A stretch of DNA of 64,000 bases from JBKBKC01 sp046294265. GTDB taxonomy: Bacteria; Pseudomonadota; Alphaproteobacteria; Rhodobacterales; Rhodobacteraceae. Below the pieces are notes generated by a model, which saw only the letters and a list, made by a program, of their open reading frames with translations, ran no database searches and was not told the origin of the DNA. Both the position numbers and the translations under genes were made by a program. The stretch spans positions 124,001 to 188,000 of the forward strand of contig JBKBKC010000004.1 of NCBI GenBank assembly GCA_046294265.1, read 5' to 3'. Below, in pieces: positions 33,998-43,341 of this stretch (position 1 is the stretch's first letter; the number at the start of each line of letters is the position of its first letter).

Positions 33998-36900
33998 TCA
34001 CAGGCGCCGCCGCGCCTCGATCAGCGCGCAACCCGTCAGCGCGCATTCGGGAAGGGGCAAACGTTCGGTCCTGACCTCCCAGCCCGCCGCCTCCAGCGCC
34101 AGCACCAGCGGCATGATCCGGGTGGCCTCGGCGCGGGCTGTGCCCGGCGCCTGGCCCACCGGTGGGCAGGCCAGCACCAACCGCCGCACCCCCGACCCCA
34201 GCGCGCCCATGAGACCCGCCAGCGCCGCAGGTGCGGCATCGTCCAGCGGCAGGCGCATCGTCGCCACCTCGGCGGCGTCGGGCGGGGCGTTGCGGCCCAT
34301 CCGGTCCAGTGCTGCGGCCAGCACCGGCATCGTGGCGCCCGCCCAGGTGGCGGGCAGCAGGCCCGGCCCCCCTCCCGCAAGGTCTGGCAGCCCCGCGATC
34401 CGCGCCAGCGCCACGGCCGCAACCCTGTCCGACGACCGCGGCGCAAGATCGCCCGAGGCGAGGCTGTCGGGCTGGTCGCCATGCAGGAAGCGGCGCACCT
34501 CCGGTTGGCCCGACAGCGGGCACCTTCCGGTGAACGGCACCGTCCCGATCTTGGCCAACTGCCGCAGCAGCCGCTGCCGGGTCACATCGGGCGCATATTC
34601 CCGCGCCACAAAGTCCCGCCCCCCCGCGCTCAGCCGCGCCCAGAGCGCATCATCCTCCACCAGCCGCAGCACGGCGGCGGCAAAGGCCTCGGCCCCGTCC
34701 GCGATGCAGATCTCGTCGCCGTCACGCAGGCCCATCCCCTCGGCCCCCACACTGGTCGAGATGCAGGGCACCCCCGCCGCCAGCGATGAGCCGATCTTGC
34801 CCTTGATCCCCGCACCATATTGCAGCGGGACCACGGTGGCGATCAGCCCCGCGAGGCACGCCTCCAGATCCTCCACATGGCCCAGCACCCGCACCCCCGG
34901 CAGGTTCAGCGCGTCGAAGGCGGGCGGCGGATAGGACCCCACGATCAGGAACTCCAGATCGGGACACGCCGCATGCACCACCGGCCAGATGTCGGTCAGG
35001 AAATACATCACCGCATCGACATTCGGCGTGTGCCGGTAGCCGCCGACAAAGGCGATGCCCGCCCGCCCCGCACGCGGCGCCACCTCGGCCACCACCGGCA
35101 TCACCAGCGGGATCACCGACAGGTTGTCGCGCACCCCCATCCCGCGCAGCAGGTCGCGCTCATAGGTCGAGACGATGATGGTGTCGCTGGCCAGCCCGAT
35201 CACCCGCAGCTCATGCTCGCGCACCGCGCGGGCCGTCTCCAGGTCCTCCGGCAGGTCGCCCGCCAGCCGCGCCTCGCGCTCGGCCCGCAGGAAATGCAGG
35301 TCGGCGGTGTTCAGGATCACCGGGGTCTCGGGGCACAGACCCCGCAGCCGCTCCATCCAGGCGCCGCCCTCGGCGTAGCGGCACAGGTAGAACACGTCGA
35401 ATCCCTGGGCGTGGCGGTCCAGATAGCGGGCGATATCCTTGACATAGGGCGTATGGATCAACTCGACCCCCAGCGCCTGCACCGCCTCGCCATAGCGCCC
35501 CATGGGCAAGAGGTTGTTGGGCACGAAGGTCACGTCATAACCAAGCTCGACCAGCAGCCGCAGATGCCACATGGCGACCACCGAGCCTGCATCCTTGTCG
35601 GGCTCCGGCACCTTGTGGTCGATCATCAGGACGCGCGGCCGCCGTGCGCGCGGGATGGCGCGGGGATGGATCGTCTGGCTGGTCTCGTGCCGCTCCAGCG
35701 CAAAGGCCCAGCGGTCGCGCAGCTTTTCGAAATTCACCACTTGATAGGCCTTGATCCCGCTGTCGGTCGAGGTGCCCGAGGACACGCCCTCGAAATGCAC
35801 CACCACCGAGGCGGGCTGGTAGATCACCCGCCAGCCCAGCTGGCGCAGCCGCATCGCAAGGTCGGTATCCTCGCAATAGGCGGGCACATAGCGCGTGTCG
35901 AACCCCCCCACCGCCGCCCAGACCGCCTGCGGCACCAGGATCGCGGCACCCGAGATATAGTCGGAGTCGCGCCGCGTGCAAAAGCCCGGCTCGAACGGAT
36001 CGGAACCCCGCCCGAGATTGGCCCCCCCGCCATCGGCCCAGACAAACCCGCCCGCCTCTTGCAATGTGCCGTCTGGATAGACCAGCTTGGCCCCCACGAT
36101 GCCCGCCTCGGGCGTGGCGCGCGCCACCTCCAGCAGCCGGTCGATCCAGCCCGGCAGCACCGCCGTATCGTTGTTCAGCAAGAACAGATAGGGCGCCCGC
36201 GCCGCCCCCGCCGCGTTGTTGCACGACCGCAGGAAACCCATGTTCTCGGGATTGCGGATGTAGGTGATTCCGGGCAGCCCGGAAAAGAACGCCGCCGTCT
36301 CGTCGGTTGATCCGTCGTCGGCCAGGATCACCTGCACCCGCGCGCCGTCCCCGGCCTGCAGGATCGACCACAGGCACCGCAGCGTATAGAGGAACTGGTT
36401 GTAGACCGGCACGATCACCGAAACCTCCGGGTCCGCGTCGCCAAACCGGTGCGCACCCGCCCGCACCGCGTCGCGCAGGGCGTCCCAGCTGTCGAAATCG
36501 TCGGTCCACAGCGGCTCGCGCAGCTTGCGCATCTCGGCCCGTCCATGGGCGAGGTAGTGCTGCAGCGGGGGGCCGGGATAGTCCTCGGCCACCTCGGGGT
36601 GCCGCGCCACATAGAACCGGTCGGGGAACCGCGGCGCGAGGTCCATCCAGGGTTCGCGCCCGTATTCAAGGTAGTGGATCAGCGCGGGCGCATCGGAACG
36701 CCCGCCCAGATAGCGCGCCCGATAGCCCGCCTCGTCGAAAAAGGCGTTGGGGTCCAGCCCCAGTGCTGCGCCCCTCTCGATGTAATGCGCCAGCGGCAGC
36801 ATGCCCTCCAGATCGGGCGCGATGCCCGCCCGCGCCGCCCGCCTGCGATAGCCGGGCGCGTCAAAGAGCGGGGTCAGCGGCAGGTCTGCCGCGCGCGGCG

Positions 36901-37666
36901 ACACGATCACGCCGTCCAGGATCGTCAGTTCCTCGGCGGTCTGGTGCAGTTCCGGCCCATGGGCCCAGACATGGTCGCGGTCGAACAGCGGATGCGGGGC
37001 CACGCCGGCCCCCCGGTCGCGGCAATAGGCCTCAACCGCGCAGGCGTCGGGCGCAAGGCCGATGACCCGCCGCAGATGAGCCCCGGAAACAAGGGGATGC
37101 GGGTCGGGCCGCGCGGCGGGCGGCGTGGCGAACCATGCCGACAGAACGTCGCCCGGCGGGCTGTCCGGGGCAAGGCCCAGCCCCGCCGCCACCCGCGCGA
37201 TGTCAAAGAACGGGCGCGGCCCGATCGGCGCCCGCGTCATCAACAGGCCCAGCAGCGGGTTGTCCAGCGGCGGCGCACCCCCCAGCGCCCCGCGCAGCCA
37301 GCGGGGCGCCACCAGCGGATGCGGCCTGCGGTTCTCGGCCCCGCCCGCGGTGATGAAATGGAACAGCGGATGCACCCCCGCCGCCGCCACATCGGGGTTC
37401 TGCGCGAGGTAGTAGCGCCCCGAGAACAATGGGCCCGGATCGCGCCCCTCGGCCATCCCGCTCGACAGGAAATGCTCCAGCGGGTCGATCCCGGCGGCGG
37501 CCACATCGGGATTTTGCGCCAGATACCACCGGCTGTCGAACAGCCCGTTGTAGCGCAGCGCCATGTCCACGGCCCCGGCGTCCGACCGGCCTTGCCGGGC
37601 CGCCGAAATGACCGTCTCGGCCATGCCTGCCCCCGGTCGCAACCTGCGCATGTAGTCCCGGATCAT
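33998..37666 (-). CDS. Multidomain glycosyltransferase (GT2 plus GT4-like)
   Basis: A 1222-residue cytoplasmic protein. Residues 30-400 hold several copies of a motif of the type RYYLAQNPDVAAAGVHPLFH, ending in a Gly and an acidic/Arg pair, known from polysaccharide-related glycosyltransferases. A GT2 (GT-A) domain starts near residue 412 with SVIVPVYNQFLYTLRCLWS, has LADDGSTDE, and the metal motif FLLNNDTAVLPGWID. A GT4-like (GT-B) domain follows: GIAFVGGYRHTPNVDAVMYF near 870 and PLQYGAGIKGKIGSSLAAGV near 950. About 180 C-terminal residues are unassigned. ATG 37666 follows GAGGGG. One protein could add two different sugars. Confidence 0.85.
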   Translation of the reverse strand: MIRDYMRRLRPGAGMAETVISAARQGRSDAGAVDMALRYNGLFDSRWYLAQNPDVAAAGIDPLEHFLSSGMAEGRDPGPLFSGRYYLAQNPDVAAAGVHPLFHFITAGGAENRRPHPLVAPRWLRGALGGAPPLDNPLLGLLMTRAPIGPRPFFDIARVAAGLGLAPDSPPGDVLSAWFATPPAARPDPHPLVSGAHLRRVIGLAPDACAVEAYCRDRGAGVAPHPLFDRDHVWAHGPELHQTAEELTILDGVIVSPRAADLPLTPLFDAPGYRRRAARAGIAPDLEGMLPLAHYIERGAALGLDPNAFFDEAGYRARYLGGRSDAPALIHYLEYGREPWMDLAPRFPDRFYVARHPEVAEDYPGPPLQHYLAHGRAEMRKLREPLWTDDFDSWDALRDAVRAGAHRFGDADPEVSVIVPVYNQFLYTLRCLWSILQAGDGARVQVILADDGSTDETAAFFSGLPGITYIRNPENMGFLRSCNNAAGAARAPYLFLLNNDTAVLPGWIDRLLEVARATPEAGIVGAKLVYPDGTLQEAGGFVWADGGGANLGRGSDPFEPGFCTRRDSDYISGAAILVPQAVWAAVGGFDTRYVPAYCEDTDLAMRLRQLGWRVIYQPASVVVHFEGVSSGTSTDSGIKAYQVVNFEKLRDRWAFALERHETSQTIHPRAIPRARRPRVLMIDHKVPEPDKDAGSVVAMWHLRLLVELGYDVTFVPNNLLPMGRYGEAVQALGVELIHTPYVKDIARYLDRHAQGFDVFYLCRYAEGGAWMERLRGLCPETPVILNTADLHFLRAEREARLAGDLPEDLETARAVREHELRVIGLASDTIIVSTYERDLLRGMGVRDNLSVIPLVMPVVAEVAPRAGRAGIAFVGGYRHTPNVDAVMYFLTDIWPVVHAACPDLEFLIVGSYPPPAFDALNLPGVRVLGHVEDLEACLAGLIATVVPLQYGAGIKGKIGSSLAAGVPCISTSVGAEGMGLRDGDEICIADGAEAFAAAVLRLVEDDALWARLSAGGRDFVAREYAPDVTRQRLLRQLAKIGTVPFTGRCPLSGQPEVRRFLHGDQPDSLASGDLAPRSSDRVAAVALARIAGLPDLAGGGPGLLPATWAGATMPVLAAALDRMGRNAPPDAAEVATMRLPLDDAAPAALAGLMGALGSGVRRLVLACPPVGQAPGTARAEATRIMPLVLALEAAGWEVRTERLPLPECALTGCALIEARRRL

Positions 37667-37770
37667 CGCCGCCCCTCGTCGTGCCACGTGCTCCGGGTTG
37701 TTGCGGGTCTGGTGGGGGGTGTCAAGGAACCAGCCCCGTCATGTGCAGGCACCCGCCCTTCGATCCCGAA

Positions 37771-37798
37771 CGCCGCCACCCCGGACGGGGTGGCGGCG
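37771..37798. terminator. Perfect 12-bp hairpin
   Basis: CGCCGCCACCCC and GGGGTGGCGGCG pair without mismatch around GGAC, between the MltB-like gene and the glycosyltransferase. No T-run follows on the minus strand, so it may be a processing or pausing site as well as a terminator. Confidence 0.4.
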
Positions 37799-37837
37799 AC
37801 GCGGACTCCTTCATCGCAGATGGTGCGAGGTCTTAAC

Positions 37838-37866
37838 AATATATGAACGGGACCCATTCAAGTCAT
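37838..37866 (-). promoter_or_regulatory. Possible promoter for the glycosyltransferase
   Basis: On the minus strand ATGACT and TATATT stand 17 bases apart in the only AT-rich stretch of this gap. The hairpin at 37771-37798 would then lie in the leader. Confidence 0.35.
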
Positions 37867-37911
37867 TGATATAAAGGGGGATGGGCAATGTCCCACGGTG
37901 GGACGCCCCCT

Positions 37912-39165
37912 CTATCCCCGCCGCAGCCGTTCCAGCAGCGCCACCGAAGGCTCCCCCGTCACCGGCAGGCCCACCCGCGCCTCATAGCCCGAGATGGCGG
38001 CGCGGCTGCGTGCCCCGATCACACCGTCGGCCCCTTCCGTGTCGAACCCGGCGGCGGTCAGGCGGCGCTGGATTTCCTGCCGGTCGGCCTTGGTCAGGCC
38101 GGTCCTGTCGGGGGGAAAGCTGCCCCGGATCGGCCCGCCCCCCGCCACCCGGTCCGACAGATGCCCCACCCCCAGCGCGTAATTCTCCGAATTGTTGTAG
38201 CGCAGGATCACGCCGAAGTTGCGGAACAAAAGGAACCCCGGCCCCGCCGCCCCCGCAGGCCGGATCAGGCTGGCCGCACCGTGGTCCGGGATCACCCCGC
38301 CCTCCGCCGTGCGCAGCCCCGCCGCGCGCCAGTCGCCCACCCCGCGCGCGGTCCCCCGCCCCACGGGCCCCGCGTATCCGGCAGGCACCTGCACCTCCAG
38401 CCCCCAGGGCTGCCCCCGCGTCCAGCCCGACCGCGAGAGGTAGGCAGCCGCCGAGGCCAGCGCATCCGTGGGATCGTCCGACCAGATGTCGCGCCGCCCG
38501 TCGCCGGTGAAATCCACCGCATAGGCGAGGTATGAGGTCGGGATGAACTGCGTATGCCCCATCGCCCCCGCCCAGCTGCCCGTCATCCGCTCGGGCGGAA
38601 TGTCGCCCGACTGCACGATCCGCAGCGCCGCCGTCAGCTGGCTTTCAAAGAACGCGCCGCGCCGCCCGTCATAGGCCAGCGTGGCCAGCGCCGAGATCAC
38701 CGGCACCGACCCGCGCCGCTCGCCATAGAAACTCTCCAGCCCCCAGACGGCGGTGACCACCCGCGCCTCGACCCCATGGCGCGCCTCGATCCGCGCCAGC
38801 ACCGCGCCATGTTGCGCCAGCGCCGCGCGGCCCTTGGCCACCCGCTCATCCGAGGCGGCGATGGACAGGTATTCCTCGGTCGTGCGGGTGAATTCGGTCT
38901 GGTTGCGGTCACGCTCCACCACGCCGGGCAGGAACCCGACATCGCGGAATGCCCGGTCCAGCGTGGCGGGCGTGATGCCCCGCCCCTGCGCGCGGGCGCG
39001 GAACCCCTGCACCCAGGCGTCGAAGCCCGCGTTCGGCGCGGACGGAAGCGCCGCCTCGGCAGGCCGCGCGCGCCCCTGTGCGGCCACCGGACCCCCCTGC
39101 GGGATGCAGCCCGCAAGGCCCCAACCCGCCATCCCCGCCACCACTGCCCGCCGTGTCACCCGCAT
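37912..39165 (-). CDS. MltB-type lytic murein transglycosylase (lipoprotein)
   Basis: A 417-residue SLT_2-family enzyme that cuts peptidoglycan glycan strands with formation of 1,6-anhydro ends. The N-terminus has a twin-Arg-like start (MRVTRRAVVAGMAGWGLAGC) with lipobox LAGC, so it is probably lipidated. The catalytic domain has VTAVWGLESFYGERRG with the acid Glu, IPPERMTGSWAGAMGHTQFI and PTSYLAYAVDFTGDGRRDIW. A C-terminal peptidoglycan_binding_1 domain (IQRRLTAAGFDTEGADGVIG) follows. ATG 39165 is chosen for AGGAG seven bases upstream. It follows tilS on the same strand after 87 bp. Confidence 0.92.
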   Translation of the reverse strand: MRVTRRAVVAGMAGWGLAGCIPQGGPVAAQGRARPAEAALPSAPNAGFDAWVQGFRARAQGRGITPATLDRAFRDVGFLPGVVERDRNQTEFTRTTEEYLSIAASDERVAKGRAALAQHGAVLARIEARHGVEARVVTAVWGLESFYGERRGSVPVISALATLAYDGRRGAFFESQLTAALRIVQSGDIPPERMTGSWAGAMGHTQFIPTSYLAYAVDFTGDGRRDIWSDDPTDALASAAAYLSRSGWTRGQPWGLEVQVPAGYAGPVGRGTARGVGDWRAAGLRTAEGGVIPDHGAASLIRPAGAAGPGFLLFRNFGVILRYNNSENYALGVGHLSDRVAGGGPIRGSFPPDRTGLTKADRQEIQRRLTAAGFDTEGADGVIGARSRAAISGYEARVGLPVTGEPSVALLERLRRG

Positions 39166-39252
39166 CGCACCACTCCTGCCCTTGCCACTCCCGACCCTAC
39201 CCGCCGCCGCCCCGACAGGAAAGCACATGGCCCCCTGCCAGCAGCCCGGCAC

Positions 39253-40503
39253 CTATACCCCAAAGGCGGGCCGCACCCTTGCCACCCAGCCGTTCGCCAT
39301 CCCGGCCAGCGGGGCCGCGACCAGCACATCGCCGCGCCAGACGCCGGGCGTCACCGCCAGAACCTCGCGCGGCAGCTTGGTCGCGCGCCAGTCCGGGCAT
39401 TGGCGCAGGCCCGCAGGCCCCAGTGCGGCCAAGGTCACGCCCGGCTCGGCCCCCGGCCCGGTCACCAGCCAGCGGCCATCCCAGACCGATCCCGGCACCG
39501 CCTCGATACCCGACACCGCCCGCGCCTCGCGCAGCAGCCACAGATGGTTCCCCCGCGCGATCATCCGGCACCCCCCCAGCGTCCGGTCCAGCCCCGCCTC
39601 GGCGGCATCCAGCAGCATCACCTGCGCCTCCCCCCTCGGCGGGGCGGTCTCGCCCGACAGCCAGCCGATCCCCGACACCAGAACCCGTCGCCGCATCTCG
39701 CGGGGCATCTGGCCGAACCCCGCGCGGTCGATCCGCAACGCCCCTGCCATCTCGGACACATGCGCGCCCTCGGCGCGCAGCGCCTCCGCCACCACCTCCT
39801 GCGCCATCCGCAGATTGTCGATGCTGATTCCGATCCGCCCTGCGTCAATCCCAAGGGGCGCCAGCGCCGCCATCGCCGCCCGCGCCCGCACCCGCTCATA
39901 CCGCAAGTCGTCATTGGTGGGATCCTCGGCCCAGCCGATCCCGTGCCGCCGCAGATAGGCGCGCAGATCCTCCCGCGTGGCGCGCAGCAGGGGACGCGTC
40001 CAACCGACCCCCTCCGCCTGCCATTGCGCAGGCATCCCCACCAGACCATCAAGGCCCGACGCCCGCGACAGCGCCATCAGGAACGTTTCGGCCTGATCGT
40101 CGGCCGTATGCCCTAGCGCCACATGGCCAATCCCCCGCTCGCGCGCCCATCCGGCAATCAGCGCCATCCGCGCCCGTCGCGCGGCGTCCATCAGATTGCC
40201 AGCCACCGGCCCGTGCTTCCACACGACCGTCCGGTGCGGCACGCTCAGCCCTGTGCACAGGGCCGCCACCTCCGCCGCCTCTGCCGCCGCCTCGGGACGC
40301 AACCCATGATCGACGGTCACCACCGACACCGCTACGCCACGATGCCCGCAAACGCGCCAAATCAGGTGCAGGAGCGCAACGGAATCCCCCCCGCCCGAAA
40401 CAGCCACCCCGACCGGCCCCGTGAACTGGTCCAGCGCCTCGGCCACCGCGCGCAGAAGCGGGCCATCCTCGTCCGGTTCAAGCGCGCGGCCCGTGGCCGT
40501 CAC
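39253..40503 (-). CDS. tilS: tRNA(Ile)-lysidine synthase
   Basis: A 416-residue enzyme that modifies C34 of tRNA-Ile(CAU) to lysidine using ATP and lysine, an essential decoding step. The PP-loop VAVSGGGDSVALLHL near residue 35 and VTVDHGLRPEA and LGHTADDQAETFLM are diagnostic, as is GWAEDPTNDDLRYERVRAR. The start is GTG; 40503 gives a 4-bp overlap with the cpoB stop and a GGGG at proper distance, while GTG 40509 is also open. tilS after the tol-pal genes is common in alphaproteobacteria, where ftsH often follows; here a lytic transglycosylase gene does. Confidence 0.92.
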   Translation of the reverse strand: MTATGRALEPDEDGPLLRAVAEALDQFTGPVGVAVSGGGDSVALLHLIWRVCGHRGVAVSVVTVDHGLRPEAAAEAAEVAALCTGLSVPHRTVVWKHGPVAGNLMDAARRARMALIAGWARERGIGHVALGHTADDQAETFLMALSRASGLDGLVGMPAQWQAEGVGWTRPLLRATREDLRAYLRRHGIGWAEDPTNDDLRYERVRARAAMAALAPLGIDAGRIGISIDNLRMAQEVVAEALRAEGAHVSEMAGALRIDRAGFGQMPREMRRRVLVSGIGWLSGETAPPRGEAQVMLLDAAEAGLDRTLGGCRMIARGNHLWLLREARAVSGIEAVPGSVWDGRWLVTGPGAEPGVTLAALGPAGLRQCPDWRATKLPREVLAVTPGVWRGDVLVAAPLAGMANGWVARVRPAFGV

Positions 40504-41306
40504 CGGCACCCCAGCGCGGCCATCGCCGCCGCCGCATCCGCCGCGGGCTGGCCGCCGGGAAACCGCACACCCACCTCGGCCAGCGTCACGCAGGCCTCCG
40601 GCCCCTGGCCAAGCGCCCCCAGCGCCTGCCCCAGCTTCAGCAGCGCCTCGGGCGCCCGCGCGCCATCCGGTGCGCCGCTGAACGCCTCCAGATAGGCCCG
40701 CGCGGCATTGGCCGTCTCGCCCAACTGCCCCAGCGCCTCGCCGCGCAGGAAATGCGCCTCCTGCGTCAGCGGCCCAGCCAGGTAGGTTTCGGTAAAGGTC
40801 TTAAAGAGCGTTTCGGCGGTGCGAAAGTCACCCTGACCGAGCACCTCCCGGGCCCGGTCAAAGTCGGCCTGTTCTCCCACGGCCATCTGGGGGCCACCGG
40901 GAACGGGGGCAGGGGAAGGCGCGGGGGCGGCAGGGGTGCCGCCACCCAGCGGCGGCGTGGGCGGGATGGCCGACAGATTGCCCCCCGCCAGTTCCTGCAG
41001 GCGGAACTCGATATCGCCGATCCGGTTCGTGCCATCCGTCACCACGCGGTTCAGCCGGAACTCAAGCCCCTCGGTCTTGGCCGTCAGCGCGGTCAGCGCC
41101 GCCTCGATCACGTCCAGCCGCATCAACGCGGGGCCGCTGGCGCCCGACCCTCGTGCGGCCCCGGTTGTGTTCAATTCGGCGCGCAGCCCGTCGATCTCGC
41201 CCCGCAGGATCACCAATTCCTGCCGGATATCGGCCAGCGTCTGCGCGCGGTCCTGCGCCATCGCGGGACCGGCCAGCATCACGATCAGGGCTGCGGCGCG
41301 CCACAT
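40500..41306 (-). CDS. cpoB: Tol-Pal system protein CpoB (YbgF)
   Basis: A 268-residue periplasmic protein with a signal peptide (MWRAAALIVMLAGPAMA). A coiled-coil trimerisation region (LADIRQELVILRGEIDGLRA) is followed by a Pro-rich linker and three TPR repeats (FDRAREVLGQGDFRTAETLF and similar). CpoB links peptidoglycan synthesis to outer-membrane constriction through TolA. It is the fifth tol-pal gene in the usual order, 5 bp after pal (pal stop at 41311, start 41306). Its stop overlaps tilS. Confidence 0.92.
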   Translation of the reverse strand: MWRAAALIVMLAGPAMAQDRAQTLADIRQELVILRGEIDGLRAELNTTGAARGSGASGPALMRLDVIEAALTALTAKTEGLEFRLNRVVTDGTNRIGDIEFRLQELAGGNLSAIPPTPPLGGGTPAAPAPSPAPVPGGPQMAVGEQADFDRAREVLGQGDFRTAETLFKTFTETYLAGPLTQEAHFLRGEALGQLGETANAARAYLEAFSGAPDGARAPEALLKLGQALGALGQGPEACVTLAEVGVRFPGGQPAADAAAAMAALGCR

Positions 41307-41310
41307 CGCC

Positions 41311-41841
41311 TCAGACCCCCGCGCCCGCCGACAGCACCGTCACCGCGCGGCGGTTCCGGGAATAGCAGGCCTCGGTCGAACACACCTCCACCGGGCGCTC
41401 CTTTCCATAGCTGACCGTGCGCAGGCGGCCCGCCGACACGCCCTGGCTCACCAGATAGTTGCGCACCGAATTGGCGCGGCGGTCACCCAGCGCGATATTG
41501 TATTCCCGCGTGCCCTGCTCGTCGGCATGGCCCTCGATGATGATGGCATAGCGCGCGCCCTGGTTGTTCAGCCATTGCGCCTGGGCCGCCAGCGTCGCCT
41601 GCGCATCGCCCGACAGGGTGGACTGATCGACGGCAAAGAACACCCGGTCCCCCAGCGTCTGCTGGAAATAGGCGGGCGAGTTGGGATCGCCCGCGCCACC
41701 GAGCGCGGACTGGTCTATCCCCCCCGCGCCAAAGCCGCCGCCGGCGCCGTCCGGGCCGCCCTGGCCGAAGCGGTTGGGATTGTTGCACGCCGCCAGCCCG
41801 AGGGCGGCAACGATCAGAAGGATTTTCGGGGCGATGGCCAT
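41311..41841 (-). CDS. pal: Peptidoglycan-associated lipoprotein Pal
   Basis: A 176-residue outer-membrane lipoprotein. The signal peptide MAIAPKILLIVAALGLAAC ends in lipobox LAAC. A Gly-rich linker is followed by an OmpA-like peptidoglycan-binding domain with FFAVDQSTLSGDAQATLAAQ, IIIEGHADEQGTREYN and ALGDRRANSVRNYL. It anchors the outer membrane to the wall and is recruited to the septum by TolA and TolB. ATG 41841 has AAAGGA ten bases upstream; a longer frame to 41880 has no signal sequence. Confidence 0.96.
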   Translation of the reverse strand: MAIAPKILLIVAALGLAACNNPNRFGQGGPDGAGGGFGAGGIDQSALGGAGDPNSPAYFQQTLGDRVFFAVDQSTLSGDAQATLAAQAQWLNNQGARYAIIIEGHADEQGTREYNIALGDRRANSVRNYLVSQGVSAGRLRTVSYGKERPVEVCSTEACYSRNRRAVTVLSAGAGV

Positions 41842-41919
41842 GGAAGGGGCATCCTTTGTGATTTGCTCGATGTGCGGCACGATATCATGTTTGGGCGGGG
41901 CGGGAAATCACGCCCTGTT

Positions 41920-43239
41920 TCAGGGCAGAAGCGGGGACCACGCAGGGTCTGACGCCGGGCCCTCGGTCGGCACCCGGCGCAGGTTGCGCCCCGAGATATC
42001 CACCGAAAAGAGCGCGGGCTGACCGCCCTCGCCGGCCGTCTCGCGGGTGAACATGATGACCCGCCCGTTGGGCGCCCAGGTCGGGCCCTCGTCCAGGAAC
42101 GACGCGGTCAGCAGCCGTTCCTCCGACCCGTCGGTGCGCATCACGCCGATGTGGAACCGGCCCTGATGCTGCTTGGTAAAGGCAATGAGGTCGCCGCGCG
42201 GCGACCAGACCGGCGTGCCATAGCGCCCCGGTCCGTTGGAGATGCGCGTGGCATCGCCTCCGCCCGCGGCCATGATGTAAAGCTGCTGCGTGCCCGACCG
42301 GTCACTCTCGAACACGATCCGCGCGCCGTCGGGGCTGAAGCTGGGGGCCGTCTCGATCGAGGGCGCGGTGGTCAGGCGCTGGCGCTGTCCGGTCTGGGTG
42401 TCCAGCATGTAGATGTCGGTATTGCCGTCCTGGCTCAGGCTGAACACCACGCGCCGCCCGTCGCCCGCGAACCTTGGCGCAAAGGTCATCGTGCCCGGCT
42501 GGTCGTCCAGCACCCGGGTGGACAGGTTCGACACATCCATCAGATAGATGCGCGGAAAGCCCGATTGGTAGGAGGTATAAAGGATCCGGTCTCCCGTGGG
42601 CGAAAACCGCGGCGCGATCACGATGCTGTCCGACCCGGTCAGATAGCTGATGTTGGCCCCGTCATAATCCATCACCGCCAGCCTCTTGCGGCGGTTGTTC
42701 TTCGGCCCGCTCTCGGCCACATAGACCACGCGACTGTCGAAATACCCGCCCTCACCGGTGATCCGGCTATAGACGGCATCGGCCACCTTGTGCGCCATCC
42801 GCCGCCAGCTGGCCCGCGTGCCCGCGAATTGCAGCCCGTCGCCCAGCTGCTGGCCCGAGAACACGTCATAAAGGCGGAACTTCACCACCACCCGGTCGCC
42901 CGATGCCGACACGGCCCCCGTCACCAGCGCCTGCGCGTTGATGGCCTTCCAGTCGGGATAGGACACGGGCGCATCGAAACTCGTCACCCGCGCGATATGG
43001 GCGGTGGCGGGGATCTCGCGGAACAGCCCCGTGCCCGACAGGTCGGAGGCGATCACCCGCGCCATGTCGCGCGCCAGATCGTTGGCGGCGGCATTCTCGG
43101 CCACGAAGTTCGGCACGGCAAAGGGCAGGGGCTCGATCACCCCTTCGGTGATCTCGATGCGCAGCGGCTGGGCCACAGCGGGCGGGGCACCCACCGCAAG
43201 GGCCGACAGGGCGAACAGGGCAAAACTCAGGATACGCAT
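41920..43239 (-). CDS. tolB: Tol-Pal system periplasmic protein TolB
   Basis: A 439-residue periplasmic protein with a signal peptide (LSFALFALSALAVGAPPAVA), an N-terminal alpha/beta domain (PFAVPNFVAENAAANDLARD) and a six-bladed propeller of PD40 repeats such as RIVFESDRSGTQQLYIMAAG and FTPRF-like APRFSPTGDRILYTSY. TolB passes the force from TolA to Pal. ATG 43239 follows GAGG at five bases; GTG 43254 is an alternative with five more residues. It lies between tolA and pal as usual. Confidence 0.96.
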   Translation of the reverse strand: MRILSFALFALSALAVGAPPAVAQPLRIEITEGVIEPLPFAVPNFVAENAAANDLARDMARVIASDLSGTGLFREIPATAHIARVTSFDAPVSYPDWKAINAQALVTGAVSASGDRVVVKFRLYDVFSGQQLGDGLQFAGTRASWRRMAHKVADAVYSRITGEGGYFDSRVVYVAESGPKNNRRKRLAVMDYDGANISYLTGSDSIVIAPRFSPTGDRILYTSYQSGFPRIYLMDVSNLSTRVLDDQPGTMTFAPRFAGDGRRVVFSLSQDGNTDIYMLDTQTGQRQRLTTAPSIETAPSFSPDGARIVFESDRSGTQQLYIMAAGGGDATRISNGPGRYGTPVWSPRGDLIAFTKQHQGRFHIGVMRTDGSEERLLTASFLDEGPTWAPNGRVIMFTRETAGEGGQPALFSVDISGRNLRRVPTEGPASDPAWSPLLP

Positions 43240-43341
43240 TGGAACCTCATGCACACGAGTAGCAGGGTCGCGGCCGCAGGATGCGACGGGCGGGATCGTG
43301 GGGAAAGCCTGACGGAGCAGGGTATCGGGAACGTGAAGCGG

